A stretch of 64,000 nt of DNA, from the NCBI RefSeq assembly GCF_016808095.1, contig NC_068975.1, positions 22,265,501 to 22,329,500 on the forward strand. The letters are read 5' to 3'. The notes under the pieces are model-generated. The model had not been told where the DNA came from and made no database searches. It was given only the letters and a program-made list of their open reading frames with translations. Numbering within the stretch: the first letter of the stretch is position 1; each line of letters opens with the position of its first letter. Below, in pieces: positions 34,115-46,600 of the stretch. Source of the DNA: Vigna angularis (taxonomy: Eukaryota; Streptophyta; Magnoliopsida; Fabales; Fabaceae). A program made the position numbers and the translations under genes.

Positions 34115-34702
34115 ATGTTCCGTAAGCTTTTTCGGGACCCCAAAACAGGTACCTTTCTTATGTTCTATGAAGTTTGAAGTTTCATTGGAACCCATGTTTT
34201 GCTCATCAGCTGTTTGATGAAATGTTTGAAACAGAAACTCAAACTTCTCTTTTTGTTACATTGCATATTCTTTATATACTTATCTTTGAATGCAGGTTTT
34301 CATGTGCTGAGTTCTATGAATTCCAAGAAATACCTAAAAAACATTGGGTTGGAAAGAGAAGACTACTACTTTTTGAAACATGTTGGAAAGGGCTTGCTTT
34401 GCACCTATGCCGTGCTTGGGGTCATGTGGCTCTACACTGATAATTCATCACTGGGGTGGGGGAAACTGGAGCCAAGGCTGAAGGAGCACGAAGAAGCATT
34501 GAAGGATTTCATCAGCAAGGGAAGGATGATTGGAGACGCTTTTAGTCCAAAAGGGATGGATAAGAGTGATAAGGATGGGAACTATAATAACCAGAAGGAG
34601 ACGCAGAACAAGAATTTTGATGAGGAAGCTCAGAAGCTGTGGTTGAGACTGAAGAATGAGGTCGCAACTGAACTAAAGAAGAAGGGTTTTGATGTTGAAT
34701 AA
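34115..34702 (+). CDS. Small single-pass membrane protein, unknown function
   Basis: Exon 1 (34115-34148) encodes MFRKLFRDPKT. A GT-AG intron follows, and exon 2 (34296-34702) continues GFHVLSSMNSKKYLK to a TAA stop, giving 146 residues. The start is chosen because exon 1 joins in frame and supplies an arginine-rich beginning that exon 2 lacks. Residues about 43-58 (KGLLCTYAVLGVMWLYT) form one membrane helix. The rest is a charged, probably helical tail (EEAQKLWLRLKNEVATELKK). The basic N-terminus plus one helix would suit an organelle membrane protein, but I recognise no family. Codon use and the clean splice junction favour a real gene. RNA evidence would decide between this start and the internal Met codons. 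Confidence 0.7.
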
Positions 34703-35470
34703 CTGTACGCTTTACAGTGAATGAATGCCAATGTCATTCCCATGATACATGAACTGATTCTGAGGCTGTAGTTGAAGTACGTGTTAGGAATCTTATGTAT
34801 GCTGCATGGTAAATAAGTAAGTGGCATTTTTATTGTAAAGTGTTTGATAAAACTCTGAATGATGATAAAAGGAAGGAATAATCAGTCTGTTCATCTTCGT
34901 TGGTTGGTATGTCTGTGTTTGCCCAAGGAATTTCCCTTGTGTTAGGCTTATTATTGTAGTTATCTTGTCGTGTTTTATTTTGACATTGTCAGTGTTAAAT
35001 CAAGTTGAGTAATTTTGGTAATTCTATCTTGTTTTATTAATAAAGTTTTTCCTATTACAATTTATGCAAAGTTGTAAAATTGTCATTCAATGCAAACATA
35101 ACTGAAAGATTGAAATTCAAGCGAAACATATACCTTTTTAGAAGATTATTAATTAAAAATATCTTATTATCACAGAATATTATAGAAAGTGTACTATAAC
35201 AATGCACACATAAACAACAATCAAATGTATAGAAGTCCGACCACATTTTTAACCGAAATTTATAGAAGTCGTTGAATTGAATGTATGGAGGGGGGAGTTG
35301 ACAGCACATTAGGAATGATTGCATATTTAATTTCAGGGGTCTTCTAACCAAGAGACTCTTCCATCACCCAAAAGTGCTCATTTGATTAAGTATGAAAACT
35401 CCTTCGATACTTCTTCTCAATTCAACATTATTTAACATCCAAATTAACACATCTTTTAAAATATAGGTTT
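34703..35470. other. 3' region and spacer
   Basis: The first 200 bp look like 3' UTR of the small membrane-protein gene ('gatgataaaaggaaggaataa' near 34860). The rest is AT-rich spacer without a recognised feature. Confidence 0.4.
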
Positions 35471-36630
35471 AATGTCTCGGTAAGTCCCTATTAATAGGTC
35501 CGAAAGTCGTTTAAGTTTGAGTTACGTGACATGGTCAGTGTATACATTAATCACACGTGGCATTAAAAACGAGTTTTGTATTAAAAATTTTGAATGCACA
35601 AAGGTGAAATAAGTTTTAGGAAAGGGCAAAGTGAGAAAAATTAAAAAAATTTAAGTGCAGCCCCTTTAACTGAGAAATGCAAATGAGATTGGAGAAAAAA
35701 ATTGAGAATCTGTATTATTAGGATTCGTGTGAGGAAAATAATCGCGTTCTTTCGTTCAAAATTTTCATACAAAAACTGAATTTATCTTTGACAGTAGCTC
35801 ATCCTCTTCAATTATAAAAATAAAATAGACTAAATTTTTATTACAGAGCAAGAGAGGAGGAGAAGATCTAATAGTTTGTATATCTTGGCATGCATTTGGG
35901 TATAGTATGAGCTCCAGATTTAACTGATAACATAGTTCATGTAATTTAATTTGGACAATGAATGGAAAGTGACAATGTCTTCCAGATATCCATGTAGAAA
36001 GGAAGGGATTTAAATTACAATGGAAAAAGAGAAGAAGAAAATGACGAAGAATGTGAGGGACTGAGACTAATTAATATATTAAATATTTTACATCTAACTC
36101 CATTAATGTATATTTCAAATGGCTGCCATGCAATGTGCTCCAACTTCTCTTCTGGACTCTCAAACAAATCATATACCTTCAACAAATCAACACTAGAATT
36201 ACCTTTCCAGGACGCGTCTTCTTCTTCTAGCAACGATGAGAAATTGTCTTTCAAATCCAAAAAGTACTCTTCTGATTTACATCTCACACCATCTTTCAGC
36301 CATGGGAAATCAAACACCCCAAGTCCCAACTCGGATTCCCATGCATCTGAACAACAATCCTCCTTCTCCCTGATAAAGAACGAAGAAAGAAAGAACGCGA
36401 TTGTTTCCCTCACAACCCTAATTTTTTTCTCCAATCTCATTTGCATTTCTGAATTGAAGGGGCTGCACTTAAATTTTTTAATTTTCCTACTTTGCTCTTC
36501 CCTAAAACTGATTTCACCTCTGTGCATTCAAAAATTTTAATATAAAATTCGTTTTTAATGCCACGTGTAATTAATGTATACACTCACCATACGTAACCCA
36601 AATTTAAACAGTCGGCAGACCTCATTTTAC
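35471..36630. mobile_element. Fold-back or MULE-like element with a gene-like interior
   Basis: About 240-280 bp at 35500-35760 reappear inverted at 36385-36615. Shared stretches include ACACGTGGCATTAAAAACGA against its complement, and GTGCAGCCCCTT against AAGGGGCTGCAC. The arms are diverged by an estimated 10-15 percent. Between them lies a gene-like minus-strand frame. Exact ends and a target repeat were not resolved. Long inverted repeats around a captured coding piece are typical of Pack-MULEs, but a fold-back element is also possible. Confidence 0.6.
36015..36527 (-). other. Gene-like reading frame inside the fold-back element
   Basis: This 170-codon minus-strand frame overlaps the right inverted repeat at its start. 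The central part looks coding: residues about 63-135 read DAWESELGLGVFDFPWLKDG, then SEEYFLDLKDNFSSLLEEED and LLKVYDLFESPEEKLEHIAW. It is acidic with regular hydrophobic spacing. I do not recognise the family. The ends of the frame are low complexity and repeat-derived. It is probably a captured exon fragment rather than a working gene. Confidence 0.45.
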
Positions 36631-37957
36631 AAAAATAATGACCCAGTTGAAACGCCAAAAAGAAAGGAAATCTATTTGAGATTCCGAACCAAAGGATATA
36701 CAGATACATTAAACCTAAAATATATACAAATATGAATTATTTGATAAGGGGATGCACAATGAATAGTTTCTGGCCATTCAATACAATGTATACATTTAAT
36801 TACATGATTTTATTTTGAATCCCGTGAACTAAAATCGGGTTTAATATAAATAATGCCTACAAGTGCAAAATATTCTATCTGTCCAAATTATTTTATAATT
36901 AATTCATGAATATCTATTTTATTGTTTTCATTGTCACTGTCACTCGTGCTTTTAAATCTAGTTTCACTGTAAAGAATGAACCAGGGATGGAGAAATAAAG
37001 ATAAGTATTCCAAATCATGAAAAAGACCTGTGGAGTGAATATAAAACAACTTCATAAATCTGTCCGAAACCTTTCCTCACACAACCTGACATCGTAAGTC
37101 ATGAAGCCAGATTACTAAATCCAAACCGTTACAGTAACATGAAACGTGAAAAGACCTTGTCGTAAATTCTAGTTTAAGCCCGTTTCAAACCAATATCCAA
37201 GCACCATATAAATTCAATGCGAAACGGAATTTAGAAGGGAGATGGCACTAACACACGATTATAATAATTCAATGACGATGAGCTGAAATAGGGTGAACAC
37301 CTCTAGTCATCTTTTTGTGACGACAATCTATATAACAGAAAACTCATATTTATTCTAACCAATGTTAATTTCAGGTTAATCAGATGTTAAATAGGTAGTC
37401 TGAAACTATCATAATCATCCCTCACTATTACATCAAGAGATATAAAGCCTTAATCCCAATCGTTTATTCTAATCCCAATTTCATACAACAAGAATAAGAA
37501 CATTTATTCATTTAAAGCATATAAATTTAATTTAAAATAAAGAGAAAATCTACATAATAGAATAAAGAAATTTGGCTGATAATCATAGCAGTTATATAGA
37601 TTTACAAGAGCTTTTACTTCTTCATGCATCCATAGCAATTGCATAGTTGAACCACAAATTGGAGGAAAAAAATTAATACTCTCTGCTATCTGAGAGGCTT
37701 TACAAACTTTGCCTACGTCTTGACTACATTTGAAAGCAGACTACTTCATTCGAAAGGGTGATGCAGTCAAAAATTACTGTAAGATTACTATTATAAATGT
37801 TTTTATTCTGCTACCAACATCAGAACAATTACAACCAGTCTGATTATCTTTCCAATGTTATGTTTTCTAACAATGTGAAGTACTTTGTATCAAGGACAAA
37901 AATCAATTTCATTATATATGTTTTTACAGCCCAGATACACTTCAATGAGTTACCGCC
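36631..37957. other. Spacer and 3' region of the OCTOPUS-like gene
   Basis: AT-rich sequence with no recognised gene. The part just below 37958 is probably the 3' UTR of the minus-strand gene. Confidence 0.4.
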
Positions 37958-39556
37958 TCAGAAGAAACTTCTGGCCGTTGAATTTGAATTCTTTAAGCTA
38001 CCCTTTGCAGACCTGCTTCGCCTATAGCTTTTCAACGGTGTCAAATAGAACCTTAACAAGCCACTGTCAACATTACTTGGTGAATACCTAATACTCCGGT
38101 TTTTCTGAAGCATAAACTTCTGCCTTCCATTCAAAACATGGCCTTTAGTCGCAGAACCCCCAAAGCCATTGACTAAGCCTGAAGTTCTACAAGGATTTCC
38201 ACAACTAACACTATAGCTACGAATAAGCTTCTGGCTAACTGACTCACTCGCTTGACCGTTAACCACCCTCCTCAGCTTCTGCCAAGACTCTGCAAGTGGC
38301 TTATTAACCACATCCCCACCACCGTAATCACCTTCTCCCAACATATCTTCCCTTCTCCTCTGCAATAACCCCAATTTACTCCATAACCTACCCCACTTGT
38401 GAAACTTGTTCAATCCCTGTTGCCCATCCTCAATTGCAACATCACAAGCATCAACCTTGGAACCGGACCCCATTACACTATCAGACGATTTCAAATTCAT
38501 ATCCCTCAAACCATTCTCAGTGATCAACACCTTCGCCCCATAGAACAACTCAGTTGTAGCTGGAGAAACCTTAGCATTAGATATCACTCTCAATTCATCA
38601 ACGTCTCCCATTATCGACTTCCTACGAGAATTTGATCTATCAAAACTCCTCCTCCTCCTATGCCAATCGGAATAGTAATGCTTCGTCTGAGCAGAACCAC
38701 CAGGACAGCATTCTTCACCATTCTCCAAACTCACGTCTCCCTCTTCTTCTTCCTCGACCAAAACCCTATCACCAACACGAACCATGGGGGAAACCCTAGG
38801 GTATGCTTTCCCAATCAAATAACCATCCCAGGAAGCTCTAGGAGCTTCGAACGAAAACCGCGAATTGTCAACGGATAACCTCGGATCAGTGTCGCACGAT
38901 CTTCTACCTAACGCGAAACCGTACTCTCCAACCTCCGATTGCGTCTCCTGCAACGACTTAAACCCTAGTTTTTCGACCGAACAAAAGTCGGCGCCGGCGA
39001 CGTCGCTGTGGCGGTGATTTCTCTTCGGATTCAGCTTCCGTTTCCATTTTATCAATCGCTTGCTGAATTCGGAAGCCGCGCCGCGAAAACTCGCTGCGAT
39101 GTCTTTGAAATCTCTCCCCGCGCCCTTCCTGCTCCGAAATTCGAGATCTATGAACTCCTTCATCGTCTTCCCCTCCCCGTCTTCATCGCCAGAAACCCTA
39201 ACCACCTCGCCGCGCTCGCTCTCTTCGATTCCGACGCCAGCACTTTCGGAACGGATGTCGGCGTTCCGATTCGTTGGCTTCTTGCTCTTGTAGTCGCGAT
39301 TGAAGAGGTCCGACAGCGAGCCAACCGGCTGCGGCAGTCGGACCTCGCAGGACCTGCGGCGGGGCTCCGGGGCGGCGGCGGAGGAGATAGCGCCGGCTGT
39401 ACGGTCGGAGAAGGACTTAGTGCGGCGGAGGTCCGGCGAGGAGGGGGAGGAATCGATGCCGGCGAGGCGTTCGCGGAGACAGGAGGCACAGAAACCGGTG
39501 ACAGGTGTGAAAGGATGACGGTAACAGGTAGTAAAACGGTGCGTTTTGGTAGTCAT
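37958..39556 (-). CDS. OCTOPUS-like protein (DUF740 family)
   Basis: This intronless frame of 532 residues begins MTTKTHRFTTCYRHPFTPVT. The conserved N-terminal block HPFTPVTGFCASCLRERL (14-31) defines the OCTOPUS/DUF740 group. Other shared pieces are a TMKEFIDLEFRSRK block near 130, basic stretches such as KWKRKLNPKRNHRH, the HKWGRLWSKLGLLQRRRED motif near 386, and the end RSIRYSPSNVDSGLLRFYLT. Family knowledge: OCTOPUS proteins are polar plasma-membrane-associated regulators of phloem differentiation that dampen BIN2 kinase. This one is shorter than Arabidopsis OCTOPUS, closer to the OCTOPUS-LIKE members. GC content is far higher than its neighbours, as often in intronless plant genes. No damage is seen. 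Confidence 0.85.
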   Translation of the reverse strand: MTTKTHRFTTCYRHPFTPVTGFCASCLRERLAGIDSSPSSPDLRRTKSFSDRTAGAISSAAAPEPRRRSCEVRLPQPVGSLSDLFNRDYKSKKPTNRNADIRSESAGVGIEESERGEVVRVSGDEDGEGKTMKEFIDLEFRSRKGAGRDFKDIAASFRGAASEFSKRLIKWKRKLNPKRNHRHSDVAGADFCSVEKLGFKSLQETQSEVGEYGFALGRRSCDTDPRLSVDNSRFSFEAPRASWDGYLIGKAYPRVSPMVRVGDRVLVEEEEEGDVSLENGEECCPGGSAQTKHYYSDWHRRRRSFDRSNSRRKSIMGDVDELRVISNAKVSPATTELFYGAKVLITENGLRDMNLKSSDSVMGSGSKVDACDVAIEDGQQGLNKFHKWGRLWSKLGLLQRRREDMLGEGDYGGGDVVNKPLAESWQKLRRVVNGQASESVSQKLIRSYSVSCGNPCRTSGLVNGFGGSATKGHVLNGRQKFMLQKNRSIRYSPSNVDSGLLRFYLTPLKSYRRSRSAKGSLKNSNSTARSFF

Positions 39557-40004
39557 GAGTGAGTGTGAAAAAAGTGTAGAAGGAATTGTGGTGGGATCAT
39601 GTTAGGTTAGTTATGGTACCGCGAAAAGTGAAAGCCACTCACTCACCTTGGTTTCCCACCTTCCACTCATACTATATAATCTTAGATATTAATGTTTTCG
39701 ACCCTTTTTTTAATTAATTTAACTTGATTTCATACCTATATTAGATTCTCTAATCCCATTAAGTATAACTACTAAATATCAAATTTTCTAATATTTAAAA
39801 TATAGTATACAAATTTACTGCTTGTGAATGGATTTATTATTTTACGAAATAATTTCTTTTTTCATTCTCTTTATAAAAATAAAACTTATAATGTTTATTT
39901 ATTTATTTTTTTATGATTGAAAATCTCGAGTAATTTAGAATATATATGGATGCATATCTTATTTTACAAGTGGATTAATTTATATTTAAAGTCTACTTTC
40001 TAAC
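39557..40004. other. Upstream region of OCTOPUS-like gene and spacer
   Basis: The first 100 bp or so are the probable promoter and 5' UTR of the minus-strand gene; 'atactatataatctt' at 39668-39682 is AT-rich but not a clear TATA for that strand. At 40000-40021 'ctaacatggtattagag' resembles a copia LTR end followed by a worn tRNA-iMet primer site. Confidence 0.3.
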
Positions 40005-42480
40005 ATGGTATTAGAGTTATGGATTAATATATCCTAGTGAAATTTTTGTTTGTTGGACATTTATTTCACATGTTATTGAATAGCTATAAGTCATCAATAG
40101 ATTCATATATATAAAAAAATACTTTTCTTTTCTTTTTCTCTAGTGCGTTTTATTTTTTTTGTCTCTCTTTTTTATTCTAATTGTCATCTCAATCTTTTAT
40201 CATTTTCAAAATCAAACTTTGTCATAAAAAAATTGAGGAGCTAATGAGTACTTTTGCCAATTGAATTTTGAAATATAATAAGTTCAATTTTTACTTTTTT
40301 GCTTTGAATCAATTTATTTTCCACCTTGCATGTAGCCTTCAATCAGTTATATTCTATTTTTCTATCTTCTAAATGATATTCTATTCATTTGCAATCTTAG
40401 AATCACATTTTGATTTTTGTTTGGTCTTACTGTGTGTGTAGAAAGAGAAAATCAAAGAGAAATTGTGTAAGGATTGGTTTGTTTTGGGAACTCACATTAA
40501 GGTAAGGGAAGCTAATCACATCGTCAAATTTTTATTTTTATTTATAATTACACAAATGGAAATGTAGGATTGATAATATAGGGTATGTGTATTATGATTG
40601 TGAATTATTAGATTTCATTGTAATTGTGACTGGGAGATTGAAGATATGTAAAATTATTTAAAGGTCAAATTGATAAAAAAAAGTTAATGTTAGAAGTTTG
40701 AAATTGGGGAAAAAAAGAATTTTTGTTTTGTTTTTTTATTGAGTAATGTGGAAAAAGTACAATAGAAATGGTAATGAGAGAGTTGGGTTATGGTTGAATA
40801 TATTTTTTCATAAAGGTTGAGTTTTGAGTAGTTTGATGTATTTGAATTGTTCTATGATATTTGAATTAAATGTATTGTAGAAATATAAATGGTATTAGGA
40901 TGGTTGGGTTATGGTTTTCTACTCCATAAAGGTTGAGTTGTGAATAGTTTGATGTATTTGAATTGCTTTGTGATATTTGAATTGATTTGAGAATCATTGT
41001 ATTGTATGATAGTTTTAAATGGTAAAGAGCTTTAGAATGATTTCTATGCATTATAATTTACAAGATTGGTAGATAATATTATTTAGTATGTGAATGCATT
41101 TAAATTGATATTGTCACTAAATCTAAATTTATATAGTTTGATATTAGTGTTTTGTGCTATTGGAACTTAGCAAAGTAAAAGTTCGAGACCCATTTTCGCT
41201 TTTTGTTTATGTATGCACGGTTGGGTGCTAGGTTCTGACCATTGGGTGCCACTTTGAAAATTGTATAAAGGTTAGCGTTTGACTTGCTACCACATACATG
41301 CTTGGTGTGTCGTTGGGTTAGATTTTTAATAGTGATCATTGTCTTAGTTGTGTCTGGAGGTCCTTGCATAACATTGGGTGGGATTAATACAGAAAACTTT
41401 GTTTGTATAGCCTGGGCGGTGGATCTATTGCACTAAGAAACTTTTGTGAATGGTTATGGTTTGTAAATATAAAATCTTATGAATTAAAGTTGACTTGATA
41501 TTATGAGTACAAGTCAGAGTAGTTATTTTCAAGAGAAATGTTATTAGTTGTATGTATGTCAAAGTGTATTGAATGTTTTTATCTGATACTATTTTCACTT
41601 TACTAATATCCAATTCACATAAAAATAGATAACTAGGTGGTAAGAGTAAACAAAAACTTCACAAAATAAGCAGTATGTTATGAAAGTGGATCATACTCAC
41701 TAAGCGAGTGAAGTTAACCCTATCATGAATTGTTGAAGAACATGAAATTCTGAATGTGATTATAATATTTATAATTTGGAAGTGAGTGTGATAGGAGCAA
41801 AGTCTCACGAGTCTATTCAATACATTAGTCTTTCGGAAACAACTTTTATATGTATGTTGTTGTTTTGAGCCAATTGAAATTGTGCTTTGAATATTGGTTG
41901 GATAGACCTTGGGGAATAATGTTGCTGGTTGATTTTGATTAATGTTAATTATTTTGAGCTCTTAGACTGATTTTTATTGAGAATGTTCATTCAATGAAAT
42001 AACTTGAGAGTTTGTTTAAGTCTTGAAAGTTATAGTGTTATGGTTGAAATGAAATAAGATTATACCAAGACTAGTTTTGATAGAGATTGTACGCTTGGTT
42101 GTAAAGAAAAATTGAGAAAAATTAAGATAAAAACTAATTTTTATTTCAAAAATATGTTTTAATAATCTTTATAATAAATTATTGTTGTTGTTATATTGAT
42201 ATTCTTCTTTTAAATGCGTTAGCTTATCCTTATCTTTCTTTTTTGTGTTTGTTTTATTTCTTTTATGTAGTAATCATATATTAATATGTGAATAGAGATA
42301 GGCACTAGTGATGGCGGTAACATATGTGCTAGTAAAGGTCCTAAAGACATATAATATGATTTAGTTTAAATGATGTTGTAAATATATTTTTTGGGATAAC
42401 TATATTAATTATAGCGCAGTTCTTTTGAAATACCTTAATATTTCTTCTAAATGTCTTTTTTAGTTATTTTAAAGGATTGC
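40005..42480 (+). repeat. Degenerate LTR-like sequence, plus orientation
   Basis: It contains the box TTAAGGTAAGGGAAGCTAAT at 40497-40516. It has GGTTGGGTTATGGTT-type doublets (40788 and 40898), GGTTGGGTGCTAGG words at 41218-41250 and a self-complementary word CACTAAGCGAGTG at 41698-41710. These are the same parts in the same order as in the other LTR blocks of this window. No coding sequence, end pair or target repeat was found. Confidence 0.45.
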
Positions 42481-42956
42481 AATTATAATTAAATATTTTT
42501 GTACATATTTATGTCTTGAACTGAGAAAAATTTTAATGGTTATTTTCATATATTTGTTGTCCTTATATCTTTTCCAACATATTTTTCTATCATTTATTTT
42601 GAAAAAACTAAAAGAAAAATCAATAACTAAAAGTAATTTTTATCATAATAAATTGTTTATATAAATCTAATTATAATGATTTAATTTAATATTTAAATTT
42701 TAGACTCTTTGGACAAGCATATTTCAAAATTTGGAATTACTAATAATAAAAAATTCATAAATAAAATTTTTGTCAATAAAATAGACAAATATGTCATTAA
42801 TCACTAACAATAAAAAAATTTATCAATAATTACTTGTTTGTATTATTAGTGGTTTAAATTTGTTGGTAAATATTTATCAATGTTTTTTTTTTGTTGATAA
42901 TTATTTATTAGTAAATATCCATCGATAATTACTTATGTATATTTTTTCAATAATAA

Positions 42957-43262
42957 AATAGTCGATAGATATTGTGATTGGTCTCATTTTCTTCTTCTCT
43001 TCTTTCTCTTCCTTTTTTCCTTCTTATTTTTCTTCCTTATTTTCTTCTTCTTTCTCCTTCTTTCTCGTCATCATTGTCGTTGTTGTAGTTAAGTATATTG
43101 TCATTATTGTCGCCTCTTCTTTCTCCTTTTTTTTCTTCTCCTCATTCTTCACTTGCTTGTCTTCTTCATTATTTTTCTCCTTCTTTTTCTTCTCATCCTC
43201 TTCCTTTTCTTCTTTTTCATTTTTTTTCTTCTTTTTCTTTTATTATTCTCATTCATCTCCAT
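42957..43262 (+). repeat. 300-bp pyrimidine (CTT-rich) tract
   Basis: The plus strand is almost wholly C/T for about 300 bases, broken by a short 'gtcgttgttgtagttaag' island near 43075-43100. Open frames here are Ser/Phe runs and not genes. Long homopyrimidine DNA can form triplexes. Confidence 0.9.
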
Positions 43263-44819
43263 TTAACTTATAATAAATATTGTTATATTTAACTAGAAAT
43301 TTAACATCAATTTATCAACAAATTTATCAATTTATCAATGAATTATAGTGAATTTATTGAAGAATTTGACTACGATATGGTTAAAACAAAAACAAAAACT
43401 TTAATGCTAGTAAAATTTATCAGTATAACTATTCGTGGATAATAAAATTGTGAATTTTTAATTAATTCTTTCCATGAATTCATTATTAATGTATTTTTTT
43501 AATCAATAATTAAAATATTAAAATTTGTAAATATATTTTATTCTGACTTTCTTTTCGGTCGATAAAATTCATCAACCATTATTATTTTCAGTGGATAAAA
43601 TTCATCAACTATTATTATTTTACTAACGAATGTTGTTTTGTGAGTAGAATTTCATTAGTAATTTTATTGTAACGATTATTAGAAATTAAACAAGGTCATG
43701 CATGTGTATGCCAAAATTAAGTGCTAAAATTAGCTTAGATAACTAATATTTTATTTAAAGAACTTATAAAAAATATATTAAATTATTTAATAAAAATACG
43801 CATGAATAAAAAGTTAAAATACGTATGTAATGTACTTGTTTCTGTTAGCTTAAGGTCAAAAGTCAAGAAGTGAAAAATAAGACAAAAAAAAGTATGAATA
43901 ACATAGATCATTAAATTTATAAAGTATTTATGGATACACTATTTTAAAATCCATCCAAAACATATACTCTCGAATATCTTCGGTGTGTTGAGAAAGAAAC
44001 GATATTTATTATATAAATAATAAATAAATAATTTAAAAAAAAAATACAGCATAATTAGGAGTGGCAAGAGAAATTGAAGGAATATATAGTTAACCATTTT
44101 TAAATATAATTTGTGAGATTAGTGTTACATTAATGTAAGCAAAAACATTGGAAAAAGAAAGGAAGCAACTAGGGGACATCATTTGCACCTCCAGCTGTCT
44201 AATGAGTGGGAACCATAATGCTTTGGAAACCATTGTTAATTTGAATAAGCACAAGAGTAAGAAGATTAAAAAAAAAACAAAAATTATTGGAAATCTACAG
44301 AGGTAGCGCATTTCCCAAACACCTTTTGGAAATTAGATTATTGGATATTGTGTACATAATGCTCCACTTCTCCCACTCAATTCTTATCTTCTCATCTTAC
44401 GTACAACATTCATTTACTTCAACAAACCTTAGGTTTTGTATTTAAGAATAGATCCGTGGGAATGAGAAAAGATGAAAATTAAAGAGAAAAAGAGTAAAAA
44501 TCATATTGATTGGATTACCATGAAAAGAGTTAAAATAAAGAAAAATGAGGAAAATAAATTGATTGATGTAAAAATAAATTTTTAGTTTATAAATTTGTGA
44601 AATTGTTATTTTGTGTAAAATTCTAAAATATAATAATTATACTTGTAGATTTCATACATTTTTTTAATTAAGCAACTTGTCCATATAACAAAAATATACA
44701 CAATATCTCGATTTAAGTTTTTTTTTTTATAAAAAAATTAGTCTCTAAACAATATATAAAATTTATCTACACATATTAACCATATCTTGACTTCTAACAT
44801 AATACCAACTCTTGTGATC
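43263..44819. other. AT-rich spacer, no gene seen
   Basis: It contains repeated 'aaaattcatcaac(c/t)attattattt' and 'tttatcaa' words at about 43300-43650, which resemble worn subterminal repeats of a DNA transposon. No ends could be matched. The minus-strand frame at 44090-44311 has no domain. Confidence 0.35.
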
Positions 44820-46600
44820 TAACTTTATTGTCATCTCTAGTCACATGCTCATGTCACAACCTTGATGAGAAAAGTTAGCATAACAACCATCACAAAAAAT
44901 AAAGGGTAAGTTACTTAAAATTTTGAATATCCACAATACTTATAATTAATCTCGTATTATGAAAAAAGCTACTGAGACTCCTATAAATTATACATTCATA
45001 ATAACAATTATCATATTACAAAGAATTCACAAATATATTAATATAGACTTAAGTTTAGATTTATGCATTGAATTAAACACTAGAAATCATGCACATGCCA
45101 TAAGATCATGAAAGAAATGTCACAACCAACCTACAATTTACCAAGTTTCAATCTCATCGTGATAGGATAAATTCACTATAACCTTGCCATAAAAGGGATC
45201 CCTCGCCCCATATCCTGCTATAGGAATATTTTTTAACTCTCACTACCTAAATTTCATCCTCTATATGGGTTTGAGAGCTTAGTAGAGTTAGGATAATTTC
45301 ACAAGGAGTATCCCTTATCAATGCATAACATAACACTAACTATTCTTGCATTTCTCCTTAAAAGTACCAAATTCATTTAACATACATATCATTAGACAAA
45401 CCATTTCATCACATTTATATACTTTCATTCTCTTAAAACCATAACATTTACATAAAATAGTACTTACTCAACAATTTCTCCAGAGTTCAAATAACAAATC
45501 AAGATAACAATTGATAGACTTGCTTAATAAGTCCAATTACTCACTTGGTGAGTTACCTTTGGAAAAACACTTACTCAATGACTATTTGGCTTGCCCAACG
45601 AGTCAAGCACTAGAACAAAAATGTAGATAAATTTACCTAATAGGAGCAAACACACCCAACGATTAATCATTCCCTAACTTTGTATCAAACTCAAATTTGG
45701 CTTTCGTAGCAAGTCTCCCATGACCCTTTTCCAAACTCGAGATTTGCTTAGCGAGTATTTGACTCACCAAATAAAAACCTCCATAACTCAAACCTGAAAA
45801 AAAAAAAGTGGCACATTAGATGGTTCCTTTAGCTCTAAGGTGAGTTCCTCTTATAAAGAAGTCATAATCAAATCAACTTGATAAAAATGACTTATTATAA
45901 GCTAAAGATTCCACTTTACAATTTTAATCTCCTCCACAACCCAAAGATCAAATTAAAAATTTAAATACAAGTTTACTAATTCAAAAATTTCCCTTCAAAA
46001 TGCAAAGATTAAATTAACTTTCAATACCTTGGCTAAACATCTCTTTGACTCACAAAATACTCTTTTAGAACTCTATTTCTCTTTGGATGACTTAATTAGA
46101 CAAATAAAATTTTAATTAAATATTTAAACATATCACCATAATCACAAAAAACAACAAAGATTCGCTTAGAACACCTTTAAATAACATGCATTATCTTACA
46201 TCTCACATGCAAAACCAAAAAAACAACACAACCTAAAAAAGGATAAATAGCATGCAAACCCAAAGAGCAACATAATCTCAAAAGGAGAAAAAAGTGAATT
46301 TATTATGTTCTTCACTTTGATATAAGACAAGTGTGTAGAGCTTTTTACTGTGAGCATTCATGTGGTGCCTTTCAAAAGAATTAATTAAGATTAGAAACAT
46401 AGAAGAAAAGGTGCGAAAGAAGTTTAGAAAAAAAAATATAAAAAACAATTTTTTTTGTAAAATAAATTCAATTAATAAAAAAACTATTTAACTTTAACTT
46501 TTTATTATTTAAATAAAGTATCATCTTTTAAAAATCATCCCTACTTTAAAACTATTTTTTAGGTTTTAACCCTTGTGTTTAGAATGAATTTAAAATAAAC
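44820..46600 (-). repeat. Degenerate LTR-like sequence, minus orientation
   Basis: It shares 'tagtagagttaggata', 'tcatcctctatatggg' and the general order of motifs with 32165-33370 and 3454-5480. Iterated self-complementary words occur at 45525-45780, for example ACTCACTTGGTGAGT and GACTT...AAGTC. No coding sequence or clean ends were found. Confidence 0.45.

Noticed and set aside
39008..39562. Plus-strand frame of 184 codons
   Set aside because: It is antisense to the well-supported OCTOPUS-like gene. High GC content keeps several frames open here.
42974..43273. Ser/Phe-rich frames of 99 and 64 codons
   Set aside because: They are produced by the pyrimidine tract and have no domain or plausible start context.
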